A stretch of DNA of 46,891 nt from JBEKHI01 sp050012355 (lineage in GTDB: Bacteria; Actinomycetota; Actinomycetes; Streptosporangiales; Streptosporangiaceae). The translations under genes were made by a program, and so were the position numbers. The stretch spans positions 1 to 46,891 of the forward strand of contig JBEKHI010000010.1 in NCBI GenBank assembly GCA_050012355.1. The letters run 5' to 3'. The notes beneath the pieces were generated by a model that saw only the letters and a list, made by a program, of their open reading frames with translations, was not told where the DNA came from and made no database searches. Of this stretch, positions 7,865 to 15,550 are shown piece by piece (position 1 is the stretch's first letter; each line of letters starts with the position of its first letter).

Positions 7865-9337
7865 TCAGCCCGCGAGCGGGTTTTCGTCGCAGGCGCGGGA
7901 CGGGGGGCGGTGGCCGATCGTGACCGGGATTGTGCGGTGCGAGTGGTCGGCGCTGGGGCGCGGCTTAGGGGCCGCGGTGGCCAGCGCCAGCTCACCGTAG
8001 CCTTGGACGCACTCGGGGTCGGGACCATCTAGCGGCAGGCCGGTGAAGAATTTCGCGGCCATGCAGCCGCCGCGGCACGAGTCGTAGTGCCCGCAGGACT
8101 GGCATGCGCCGCCGCCGGACGGCTCGCGAAGCTGGGTGAACAGCTCCGAGGATCGCCAGACCGTGGCGAAACCGCCATTGTCGCGGACGTTGCCCGCCAG
8201 GAAGTTCTCGTGGATCGCGAACGGGCACGCGTACACGTCGCCCACCGGGTCTATGAGGCAGACCACCCGGCCGGCACCGCATAGGTTGAGGCCGGGAAGC
8301 GCCTCCCCGTACGCGGACAGGTGGAAGAACGAGTCGCCGGTCAGCACACCATCGCCGTTCGCCACCAGCCAGTCGTACAGCTCCTTCTGCTGCTGCGGCA
8401 GCGGGTGCAACGACGACCAGACGTCCGCGCCCCGGCCCGAGGGCCGCAACCGGGTCAACCGCAGCTGCGCGCCGTAGGAATCCGCCAGCCGCTTGAACTC
8501 GTCGAGCTGCGAGACGTTCTCCCTGGTGATCACCACCGAGACCTTGAACCCCTCGAAGCCGGCCTCCGCGAGGTGGCGCATCGCGCGGGTGGCCGTCGCG
8601 AACGAGCCAGCGCCGCGCACCGCGTCGTTCACCTCGGCGGTGGCGCCGTCGAGCGAGATCTGCACGTCGACGTAGTCCGACGCGGCGAGCCGCTGCGCGG
8701 CAACCGCGTCGAGCTTGATCCCGTTGGTGGAGAACTTGACGCCCACCTGGTGGGCGGTCGCGTAGTCCACCAGGTGCCAGAAGTCCGGCCGCACCGTCGG
8801 CTCGCCGCCGCCGATGTTCACGTAGAACACCTGCATCCGCCGCAACGTGTCGATGACGGACTCGCACTCGGCGGTGGTCAGCTCATGCGGGTCACGCCGA
8901 CCGGAACTCGACAGGCAGTGCACGCAGGACAGGTTGCACGCGTAGGTCAGCTCCCAGGTCAGGCAGATCGGCGCGTCAAGGCCCCGCTCGAACCGGCCCG
9001 CCAGCCCCGAGTTCGCGGCCTGACCAGGATTCTGCACGCGATCGCTAGGCCCGCCGACCCCACCGCGGGGCACGATCATTCCGCTGGCGGCCAGCGATCG
9101 CAGAGCCCTGGAGTACGCGGGGACCTCGGCGGCCGCGATGCCAGCGGCGGCACAGGCTGCCCGGGCGGACGGCTGGCCGTCGAGCTGGCGCAGCACGTCG
9201 AGCAGCGTGGTCCGCTTGAGGAAGGACAGCCCGCGAGTACCGAAGTTGTAGAGCATCGCGCCGAACGACTCCGGCCGGACCGCGGTGCGGTCGTCTAGCC
9301 GCCACGGGCTGTCCAGGTCGAAGGATTTAGTAGACAC
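7865..9337 (-). CDS. mftC: MftB-MftC fusion: peptide chaperone joined to radical SAM maturase
   Basis: One 490-aa protein. Residues 1-90 (SPWRLDDRTAVRPESFG... NFGTRGLSFLK... SGMIVP) are MftB, the RiPP-recognition chaperone that binds the MftA leader. After a roughly 20-residue Gly/Asn/Pro linker, residues 118-490 are MftC, a radical SAM/SPASM enzyme that decarboxylates and cyclises the C-terminal Val-Tyr of MftA. The CX3CX2C cluster site is C134, C138, C141, followed by GGGEPTVR. The SPASM cysteines lie in the last third (LCGAGRVVCLIDP, CQSCGHYDSCRGGC). MftB and MftC are normally separate proteins. The GTG start at 9337 overlaps the mftA stop by 11 nt, suggesting coupled translation; no separate ribosome site is seen. 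Confidence 0.9.
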   Translation of the reverse strand: MSTKSFDLDSPWRLDDRTAVRPESFGAMLYNFGTRGLSFLKRTTLLDVLRQLDGQPSARAACAAAGIAAAEVPAYSRALRSLAASGMIVPRGGVGGPSDRVQNPGQAANSGLAGRFERGLDAPICLTWELTYACNLSCVHCLSSSGRRDPHELTTAECESVIDTLRRMQVFYVNIGGGEPTVRPDFWHLVDYATAHQVGVKFSTNGIKLDAVAAQRLAASDYVDVQISLDGATAEVNDAVRGAGSFATATRAMRHLAEAGFEGFKVSVVITRENVSQLDEFKRLADSYGAQLRLTRLRPSGRGADVWSSLHPLPQQQKELYDWLVANGDGVLTGDSFFHLSAYGEALPGLNLCGAGRVVCLIDPVGDVYACPFAIHENFLAGNVRDNGGFATVWRSSELFTQLREPSGGGACQSCGHYDSCRGGCMAAKFFTGLPLDGPDPECVQGYGELALATAAPKPRPSADHSHRTIPVTIGHRPPSRACDENPLAG

Positions 9338-9428
9338 CGCACATGCCGTCGATCGAGACCTCCTCGACCAGCAGGTCGTCGTCCACCAGCGTCTCGTCGG
9401 CGGCAGGCTCGGTCACCTGGTCGTCCAT
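9327..9428 (-). CDS. mftA: MftA, mycofactocin precursor peptide
   Basis: A 33-residue peptide beginning MDDQVTEPAADETLVDDDLL, acidic throughout, and ending in the invariant mycofactocin core IDGMCGVY followed by a stop. The last two residues (Val-Tyr) become the redox cofactor after MftB/MftC cyclisation and later cleavage. A strong GGAGGA ribosome-binding site precedes the ATG. The upstream operator TGGCACTGGGTGCCA and a CATAAA -10 (9452-9457) give a promoter about 30 nt upstream. It is transcribed with the mftB-mftC fusion, with overlapping ends, and is divergent from mftR. Confidence 0.95.
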   Translation of the reverse strand: MDDQVTEPAADETLVDDDLLVEEVSIDGMCGVY

Positions 9429-9451
9429 GAGTCCTCCTTCGTCTCCTGGTA

Positions 9452-9470
9452 TTTATGGCACCCAGTGCCA
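9452..9470 (-). promoter_or_regulatory. mftA promoter and operator, same palindrome as at mftD
   Basis: The palindrome TGGCACTGGGTGCCA (read on the minus strand, 9456-9470) abuts a CATAAA -10 at 9452-9457. It is identical in all 15 bases to 6591-6605 upstream of mftD and has the same orientation relative to the gene. The mftR gene starts 49 bp to the right on the other strand. MftR binding is inferred from position and symmetry. Confidence 0.7.
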
Positions 9471-9518
9471 TAGTAGCGCTACCAGGCCCGCGACCGGAAG
9501 GGGCCATAGGATGACTTC

Positions 9519-10106
9519 GTGGAAGCGACGCGTCAGGGCCGCAGGCGAGTGACATCGCGGGCGGAACTTGAGCACGCTGCGTTCCGCCTGTTCGAGGAGA
9601 CCGGATTCGAGCAGACCACCGTCGATGACATCGCGGCCGCGGCCGGGATCGGGCGCCGTACGTTCTTCCGGTACTTTCCATCCAAGAACGACGTGGCCTG
9701 GGGCCGGTTCGACACCGAACTCGACCGGATGCGAATCCGGCTGAAAGCCTCGCCGCCGGACGTCCCGTTGATGGACGCGATCCGCGAGGCCCTGGTGGAC
9801 TTCAACCGGGTCGATGATGCCCAGGTCCCGTGGCACCGGCGCCGGATGGCGCTGATTCTTCGGGTCCCCGCCCTACTCGCGCACTCCACGCTGCGGTTCG
9901 CCGACTGGCGCGAGGTCGTCGCGGAGTTCGTGGCGTCCCGCACCGGCACCCGCACCGGCGATCTCGCTCCGCAGGCGATTTCGCACGCCGTGCTCGGCGT
10001 GGCGATCGCCGCCTACAACCAGTGGCTGGACGACCCGGAGGCCGACCTCGGGTTCCTGCTCGATTCGGCGATGCGTGAACTGGCCGCAGCGTTCACCCGA
10101 GACTGA
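9519..10106 (+). CDS. mftR: MftR, TetR-family regulator of mycofactocin synthesis
   Basis: A 195-aa TetR-family protein. The DNA-binding helix-turn-helix lies at about residues 15-60 (LFEETGFEQTTVDDIAAAAG, then FFRYFPSKNDVAW). The C-terminal ligand domain contains RVPALLAHSTLRFADW, characteristic of the mycofactocin regulator. Mycobacterial MftR represses the cluster and is released by long-chain acyl-CoA. The GTG at 9519 is preceded by TAGGAT (9507-9512) with six bases between, so a leaderless transcript is likely. It sits divergently from mftA, the standard mftR position. Both candidate operators (6591-6605, 9456-9470) are close to this gene. Confidence 0.9.
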   Translation: MEATRQGRRRVTSRAELEHAAFRLFEETGFEQTTVDDIAAAAGIGRRTFFRYFPSKNDVAWGRFDTELDRMRIRLKASPPDVPLMDAIREALVDFNRVDDAQVPWHRRRMALILRVPALLAHSTLRFADWREVVAEFVASRTGTRTGDLAPQAISHAVLGVAIAAYNQWLDDPEADLGFLLDSAMRELAAAFTRD

Positions 10107-10173
10107 GCACGACGGGAAGGCCCGGCTGGTGCATTCTGCGCTAACGCGGGCTGGGTGATGCAATGATTTACTT

Positions 10174-11568
10174 ATGTGGGAAAAGCTCGAGATGCGGGAG
10201 ATCCGGCACCGTTCCCCCGTTCCGCCCGGGCAGCGTCCTCGGCCCGATCTGCCGGCTGGCACCGATCTGGTGCCGCAGATCCAGCACATTGTCGTGCTCA
10301 TGATGGAGAATCACTCCTACGACAATTACCTGGGCGCGCTGAGCGGACGCGGCGACGGATTCACCGCGGCGGATCCGAAGGGGCTGCATAGACTCGCCAG
10401 CACTGTTCAGGAAACGGACGACCCCACGCAATCCTGGCGGGCTAGCCACGTCCAGTACGGAAACGGCGACAACAGCGGCTTCCCCAAGTCAGTGCCCGGC
10501 TATGACCCGTCGATCCCCATGGGCTACTGGACTGAGCAGGACCTGCCGTTTTATTACGGGCTCGCGCGAACATTCCCGCTCGCGGACCGGTGGTTCTGCT
10601 CGTGCCTCGGTCCGACATTCCCGAACCGGCGGTTCCTCATCTCGGGCACCTCAAACGGGCTGATCGACGACCTGCCGTACGACCTGATCGATTTCCCGCC
10701 CGCGGGCACGATATTCGATTCGCTTACCCGCAACGGGATCCACTGGGTGGATTACCACAACGTGCAGCCCACGAAAATACTGGTCAAGCGGCTACTCGGC
10801 CAGGGCGGGCTTATCGCGGTCCGGCGGCTCATGCAGTTTCAGCGCTGGTTTCCGCCGCTGGCCAACCTGGAGCGCGGCAACAAGTCATTCACCGCCGACC
10901 TGTACCCGCTCGGCTTGGCGGGCTGCGTACGGCACCTGCGGACGCTGCAGCGGTTCTTCGCCGACGTCGACGCGGGGACGCTCCCGCCATTCAGCATCGT
11001 CGATCCTGATTACATAACCTTCTCCGAGGAGAACCCGCAGGACATCCAGCGCGGCGAGGCGTTCGCCGCCGAGGTGATCAACCGGGTCATGCGCGGCCCC
11101 GCCTGGAAGTCGACGCTGCTGATCTGGACCTACGACGAGCACGGCGGCTATTTCGACCACGTGCCACCGCCCGCGGCGGTTCCGCCCGACAACATTCTGC
11201 CCCGCAACCTGGTGCTGAACGCGCCCCGACCGGTACGCGCGGTCCTGAGCCGGCTGTTTCACACCGAGTTCGAGAAGATCGAGGACCTCGACGAGGGCAC
11301 CCGGACCTACGACCGGCTGGGTTTCCGGGTCCCCACGGTGATCGTGTCGCCGTACGCACGGCCAGGCTTCGTTACCTCGACCGTGCATGATCACACGTCC
11401 CTGCTCAAGCTGATCGAGGAGAAGTGGAACCTGCCGACGCTGACCGAGCGGGACGCGGCGGCGACGGCGCCGTGGGAAGCGCTGAACCTGTCCGCCCCGC
11501 CCGCGTTCCGCGAGCCTCCGGAGCTGCCCAAGTCCGCGATCCCGTGGAGTCCGGAATCCCTGATCTAG
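10174..11568 (+). CDS. Phospholipase C/phosphoesterase family protein, cytoplasmic form
   Basis: 464 aa of the bacterial phosphoesterase (AcpA/PLC) superfamily. The conserved N-terminal IVVLMMENHSYDNYLG and the later TYDEHGGYFDHVPPP contain the metal-binding Asn, Glu, Asp and His residues of the alkaline-phosphatase-like fold. The region FPLADRWFCSCLGPTFPNR is also typical. No signal peptide or Tat motif is present, unlike secreted mycobacterial PlcA-D, so it may act in the cytoplasm or have another export route. The substrate (a phospholipid or another phosphodiester) is not known. The next gene is convergent, with stops four bases apart. Starts at 10174 or 10192 are both possible. Confidence 0.85.
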   Translation: MWEKLEMREIRHRSPVPPGQRPRPDLPAGTDLVPQIQHIVVLMMENHSYDNYLGALSGRGDGFTAADPKGLHRLASTVQETDDPTQSWRASHVQYGNGDNSGFPKSVPGYDPSIPMGYWTEQDLPFYYGLARTFPLADRWFCSCLGPTFPNRRFLISGTSNGLIDDLPYDLIDFPPAGTIFDSLTRNGIHWVDYHNVQPTKILVKRLLGQGGLIAVRRLMQFQRWFPPLANLERGNKSFTADLYPLGLAGCVRHLRTLQRFFADVDAGTLPPFSIVDPDYITFSEENPQDIQRGEAFAAEVINRVMRGPAWKSTLLIWTYDEHGGYFDHVPPPAAVPPDNILPRNLVLNAPRPVRAVLSRLFHTEFEKIEDLDEGTRTYDRLGFRVPTVIVSPYARPGFVTSTVHDHTSLLKLIEEKWNLPTLTERDAAATAPWEALNLSAPPAFREPPELPKSAIPWSPESLI

Positions 11569-11572
11569 AGAT

Positions 11573-11917
11573 TTAGCGGGCGGTGCGCGCCTCTTCGATG
11601 GTCAGCTCGGCAGCCGGGTCCGCTTCCAGGCGGTCGTCGGGTATCGGCTTGCCGCTCTTGATCGACAAACCGTACGTACCGTCCTTGATCCTCTGCAGTG
11701 CCCGGTCGATGGCCTCCAGCCGTTCGGTCAACCGCTCGGAAATGGATTCGTCCTCATACTCCTGGGTGAGCGGCTGCGCGACATCCGCCATGTCGCCGGT
11801 CGCGCCATCGGCCTCGGCCTGGCGATCCTCCGCACCCGCCTCCCGCTCATCCTTCAGCAAGCTCTCAACTTCCGCTTGCTCGCTCAGCAGCGACTCGCGC
11901 GCCCGGTTTACATCCAT
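11573..11917 (-). CDS. DksA/TraR-like protein without zinc-finger cysteines
   Basis: 114 aa. The N-terminal half is a long charged coiled coil (RESLLSEQAEVESLLKDERE), as in the secondary-channel-binding proteins DksA/TraR. The C-terminal part keeps the family sequence around GTYG.....GKPIPDDRLEADP. However, the two cysteines normally found after GTYG are Leu/Ser, and those near the C-terminus are missing, so no zinc finger can form. RNA-polymerase regulation is the family role; whether it is retained here is uncertain. AGGAGG lies seven bases before the ATG. It is convergent with the PLC-like gene. Confidence 0.75.
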   Translation of the reverse strand: MDVNRARESLLSEQAEVESLLKDEREAGAEDRQAEADGATGDMADVAQPLTQEYEDESISERLTERLEAIDRALQRIKDGTYGLSIKSGKPIPDDRLEADPAAELTIEEARTAR

Positions 11918-12030
11918 TTACTAGCCTCCTGTGTCCGCGTTAGCCGTACCCAACTGTCGCACACAGGACTCTGAGCTCACTCACGGGCAGCAGGGTTAAG
12001 GTCACCTACTCACGGTTAAAATTGATCACA

Positions 12031-13098
12031 ATGCGTAATCGACTGATGACCTTCCCGTGGGTGCGGTACCGGACCCAGATCGTGGTCGCCGTTGTGGCGG
12101 TGAGCGCGATCGTGCTCGTGTTCCATGGCGTGACCACCCAGCGCTCGCCCACCGGGCTGAACGGCGCCGCGACCGGGCTGGCCAATGTCGCCGGGAAACA
12201 GAGCGCGCACAAGCCCACCGGGACAGCGACACCGGCGGCCAGCGCTTCCGCCCAGCCCGACGCCGACGCCAGCGCCAGCACCAGCACGGGCACCAGCACC
12301 AGCACGGGCACGAGCATCGCGGAGCCGGTCGACCCCGCGATGTTCGCGCCGGGAGGGTGCGTCGCGTATCCGCCGGTGACCGGGAACCGGGGCCTCACCG
12401 TCTTCCTCGACGCCGGCCACGGCGGCGAGGATCCTGGCGGCGTCGGCGAGACGATGCAATGGCACTCGATCGCCGAGGCGTGGGTCAACCTACGCGTCGA
12501 GATGGATGCGATGACGCTGCTCACCCAGCAGGGCTTCCGGGTCGTCGTCTCGCGTAACGGCCCCGGCCTGGTGCACCCGCTCGGGCCCGGAGACTCCGAC
12601 GACGACATGCTGACCCCGCAGGGGCTTCGAGCGGACATCGCGGCCCGCGACATCTGCGCGAACATGGCCGGCGCGAACCTGCTGATCGGCATCTACATGA
12701 ACGCGGGATACTGGGGCGGCGGTTCGGTGACCGCCTACTGCGCCGCCCGGCCCTTCGCGGCCAGCAACGAGCGATTCGCCGGGATCCTGCAACAGGATGT
12801 GCTGCACGAGCTGAACTCGCGTGGCGGATACGACATACCGAACCTCGGGCTGCAGACCGACGACCAGGTGGGTTCGAGCTCGTCGGCCGCCGCCGAGAGC
12901 TACGGTCACCTCATGCTGCTCGGGCCCGCCAAGGCCGGTTACTTCAGCACGCCGAGCGAGATGCCCGGCGCGCTGATCGAGCCGCTATTCCTCACCGACC
13001 CGTTCGAGGCGTCGGTCGCGGCTAGCGCACGCGGGCAGAGCCTGATCGCGGGGGGAATCACTCACGCCGTTATGGACTACTTCACAAACCCTGGCTGA
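12031..13098 (+). CDS. Membrane-anchored amidase_3-like cell-wall hydrolase, one zinc ligand replaced
   Basis: One N-terminal transmembrane helix (IVVAVVAVSAIVLVFHGV) is followed by a Ser/Thr/Ala/Gly linker encoded by short tandem repeats near 12260-12315, then an N-acetylmuramoyl-L-alanine amidase domain. Zinc ligands seen are His in LDAGHGG and Glu in SIAEAWVN. The third ligand, normally in SIHANA, is Tyr (IGIYMNAGY). A late Glu is kept in GALIEPLFLTDP. Activity may be altered or lost; the family cleaves the peptide from MurNAc. The ATG at 12031 is chosen over a TTG at 12022, because an AT-rich TTAAAAT box just upstream suggests a leaderless start. Confidence 0.75.
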   Translation: MRNRLMTFPWVRYRTQIVVAVVAVSAIVLVFHGVTTQRSPTGLNGAATGLANVAGKQSAHKPTGTATPAASASAQPDADASASTSTGTSTSTGTSIAEPVDPAMFAPGGCVAYPPVTGNRGLTVFLDAGHGGEDPGGVGETMQWHSIAEAWVNLRVEMDAMTLLTQQGFRVVVSRNGPGLVHPLGPGDSDDDMLTPQGLRADIAARDICANMAGANLLIGIYMNAGYWGGGSVTAYCAARPFAASNERFAGILQQDVLHELNSRGGYDIPNLGLQTDDQVGSSSSAAAESYGHLMLLGPAKAGYFSTPSEMPGALIEPLFLTDPFEASVAASARGQSLIAGGITHAVMDYFTNPG

Positions 13099-13135
13099 AC
13101 GACTCCGGCGCTCGGCGCTGTGGCACCATTGACTG

Positions 13136-13363
13136 GTGACCTGGAAAGCTCCTGAAGTGACGCGGATCGACGATCTGACCAGCGCTCCTGAGCGAAAGGC
13201 GCTGGAGAGCTGGCTGACGTGGCACCGGTCCACGCTGTTGTTCAAGTGCCAGGGGCTCACCGGTGAGCAACTAGCCGAGCGGTCCGTCCCGCCGTCGACG
13301 CTGTCGCTGCTCGGCCACGCCGACCTGCTCCGCGAGCGGATCGACGGCGTCACCGGGGATTAG
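13136..13363 (+). pseudogene. DinB/DUF664-family gene with internal in-frame deletion
   Basis: The 75-aa product has the N-terminal DUF664 signature (LESWLTWHRSTLLFKCQGL, then PPSTLSLLG) joined directly to the extreme C-terminus of the same family (HADLLRERIDGVTGD). The family is usually about 160-180 aa, so roughly 90 central residues, including the metal-binding His residues of the DinB four-helix bundle, are missing without a frame change. It should be inactive. The gene starts with GTG, 38 nt after the amidase gene. A strong hairpin follows the stop. Confidence 0.7.
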
Positions 13364-13369
13364 AGCCGA

Positions 13370-13396
13370 CCCGGTAACCGTCTCGCGGTTACCGGG
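13370..13396. terminator. Hairpin between convergent genes, likely bidirectional terminator
   Basis: CCCGGTAACCG (13370-13380), loop TCTCG, CGGTTACCGGG (13386-13396): an 11-bp perfect stem between the DUF664 remnant and the sedolisin stop. No U-tract follows on either strand, which is common for actinomycete terminators. Confidence 0.6.
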
Positions 13397-13409
13397 CCGA
13401 CCAGGTTAC

Positions 13410-15404
13410 TTACTTGAAGGACTCGAGGTAAGCGAAGCCGACCGAGCCGACGCCGGTCGCAGCGCTGTAGCCGTCTCGCAGCGCCAGCAGCGACTGTCCC
13501 GAGCCGTCGATCCCGGCGGTGTCCAGGTAGGTGAGCACCGGGGTCTCCTGCGTGTAGGGGTCGGTGTACCACTGTTCCGCGTAGTCGATGGAATGGGCGG
13601 CGGGCTTGATCACGGTGGTGAGACCGAGCTCGTAGTCCGAGTAGATCTCGGGGTTGGCGAAGCCGATCGGCGAGCCCTGTGCCTGCTCAGCGAGGGCCTG
13701 CATGCCCGCGAACAGCGGGGTGGCGAGGCTGGTGCCGCCCCAGCGGGCACGCGAGTACGCGTAGCTTCCGTCCGGCTGCTCCGTGGTCTCGCCGATGTCG
13801 ATGCCGGTTCCCGGGTCGGCGTCCATCGCGACGTCGGGGGTTTCCCGCATCGGCGTGCTGCTGGTCGTCCCGTCGGGAAGCGTCTCGCTCAGTGCGGCCG
13901 GGACGACGCCTTCCTGGTACCAGGGCTGGTCGTAGTCGTAGCTGGTGCCGCCACCGCCGCCCTCGTAGAAGTCGGCCGGGTACGTGCCGGGCAGCGGGTC
14001 GCTCCACGACGTTCCGCTGGCGGCGAGCTCGTCGCGCCAATCGCCGTAGCTAGTCTCGAATTCATAGTTGCCATTGGCCCCGATCGCCAGCGCCGTGCCG
14101 CCGACGCCGGTCGCCCAGGTACTGGACGCCGGGTAGGTGGCCTGGATCTTGTCGGAGCCCTCTCCCGCGCCCTCGGCCGTGGCCGGGTCGTTGTACCCCG
14201 CGTCACCGGCGGCGAAGTAAAAGCCGATGCCTTCGGTCGCTCCCTGCTCGAAGATCGAGTCGTAGGCGGTCATATTCGCCGCCTCCTGGTCTTCGGGCGC
14301 CGCCCACGAGTTGCTGACGATGTTCGCGAGGTGGTTGTCGACGATGTTCAGCAGGGCGGTCTCGAAGTCATCGTCGTTGCAGCTCGCGGCGCCGACGTAG
14401 AGGATGTTCGCGGCCGGGGCGATGTCGTGCAGCGCCTCGGCGTCGATCGTCGCCTCGGTGTACCAGCCGCCCGCGCCGCAGTCGGTCGTGGAGTTCCAGG
14501 ACGACGCCATGCTCTCGCTGAACTGTCCCGCGCTGAGCCCCGCGACCCCGTTGTCGGCGGAGTACTGGTTCACGTCGGATTCGAGCGTGGGGTCCTGGTA
14601 GGCATCAACGATCGCCACGGTCACGCCCTTGCCGGTTAGCCCGGTCGCGGCCGCTCCATACGCCGAGCGGAGCTGCTGCGGGGTGTAGCCACAGCTCACC
14701 CAGGAGGGTTCGGCGCCGTAGGCGGACGGCAGGCCGGACGCCGCGCTCTGTCCCCAGTACGAGCTGCACGACCCGGTGTTCCACCGGTTCTCCGGCGGGG
14801 TCGGGTCCGCGTCGGCCGGACGCTCCACGTGCGCCGCCGAGTCGAGCCCGGTGACGGTGAGCACCGACGGCGCGATCGCGGCGGGGACTCGTGCGTCGGA
14901 CTCCGGTGCCTGGGCCAGCGCACCGTCCTCGCGGTACTCCCCGAACCGGACAGCGAACGCCCGCCCGGCAGTCGTGACCGTCGACGTGACGGATACGTAG
15001 TGATCGTTCACCGCGGTGACCTTGAGGCCCGCCGACCTGGCCCAGGAGGCCACGGCGGCGCGCTGCGCTGACGTGGAACCGAACCGGGCGCGATACTGGG
15101 CGGGGGTGAGGAAGCGGTGGTATTCGGGGCTGTGCGGGGTCGAAACCTCCCGCGCGTACTCGGCCAGGGCTTGCGGGTCGCGGCCCGCTAGCCAGATCCG
15201 TGCGCTTACCGGCGCGGATCCGCTCGCCGTCCCCCGGTATGCCGAGGGCACGGCCCACTCGGGCTGGGTTCCGGCGATCGGTTGCGCGGTCGGGCTGGGT
15301 ACTGCCGCGCGTGCCTGGACGGACGTGCCGAGGGCCAATGACGCGGCCGGGATCAGCAGCGCCGCGATCAGGGCCGGGTAGCGTCTCCGCCTACCGAATG
15401 ACAT
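13410..15404 (-). CDS. Secreted sedolisin (S53) protease with prodomain
   Basis: Acid-active serine-carboxyl peptidase made as a pre-pro-enzyme of 664 aa. An Arg-rich start and hydrophobic signal (LIAALLIPAASLALGT) lead to a pro-kumamolisin activation domain at about residues 50-200 (YHRFLTPAQYRARFG). The catalytic domain starts near residue 235. The catalytic Glu and Asp lie in the E-x3-D of TEATIDAEAL, the oxyanion Asp in FAAGDAGY, and the nucleophile Ser in GGTSLATPL. The enzyme is secreted and degrades protein at low pH. AAAGGACC precedes the ATG. A second S53 gene lies at 27612, without a prodomain. Confidence 0.9.
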   Translation of the reverse strand: MSFGRRRRYPALIAALLIPAASLALGTSVQARAAVPSPTAQPIAGTQPEWAVPSAYRGTASGSAPVSARIWLAGRDPQALAEYAREVSTPHSPEYHRFLTPAQYRARFGSTSAQRAAVASWARSAGLKVTAVNDHYVSVTSTVTTAGRAFAVRFGEYREDGALAQAPESDARVPAAIAPSVLTVTGLDSAAHVERPADADPTPPENRWNTGSCSSYWGQSAASGLPSAYGAEPSWVSCGYTPQQLRSAYGAAATGLTGKGVTVAIVDAYQDPTLESDVNQYSADNGVAGLSAGQFSESMASSWNSTTDCGAGGWYTEATIDAEALHDIAPAANILYVGAASCNDDDFETALLNIVDNHLANIVSNSWAAPEDQEAANMTAYDSIFEQGATEGIGFYFAAGDAGYNDPATAEGAGEGSDKIQATYPASSTWATGVGGTALAIGANGNYEFETSYGDWRDELAASGTSWSDPLPGTYPADFYEGGGGGTSYDYDQPWYQEGVVPAALSETLPDGTTSSTPMRETPDVAMDADPGTGIDIGETTEQPDGSYAYSRARWGGTSLATPLFAGMQALAEQAQGSPIGFANPEIYSDYELGLTTVIKPAAHSIDYAEQWYTDPYTQETPVLTYLDTAGIDGSGQSLLALRDGYSAATGVGSVGFAYLESFK

Positions 15405-15550
15405 TCACAGGGTCCTTTCATAGCTGACAGGCCCTCGGCGCGGTGCCAGGGCCTGCCGACTGTAAGGGACGCTGCTGCCGTGCGGCTGTCGGCATGCTGC
15501 CGCGCGACTGCCGGCCCGGTGGTGCGGGGCGTCGGGTTCCCAGAAAGGGT

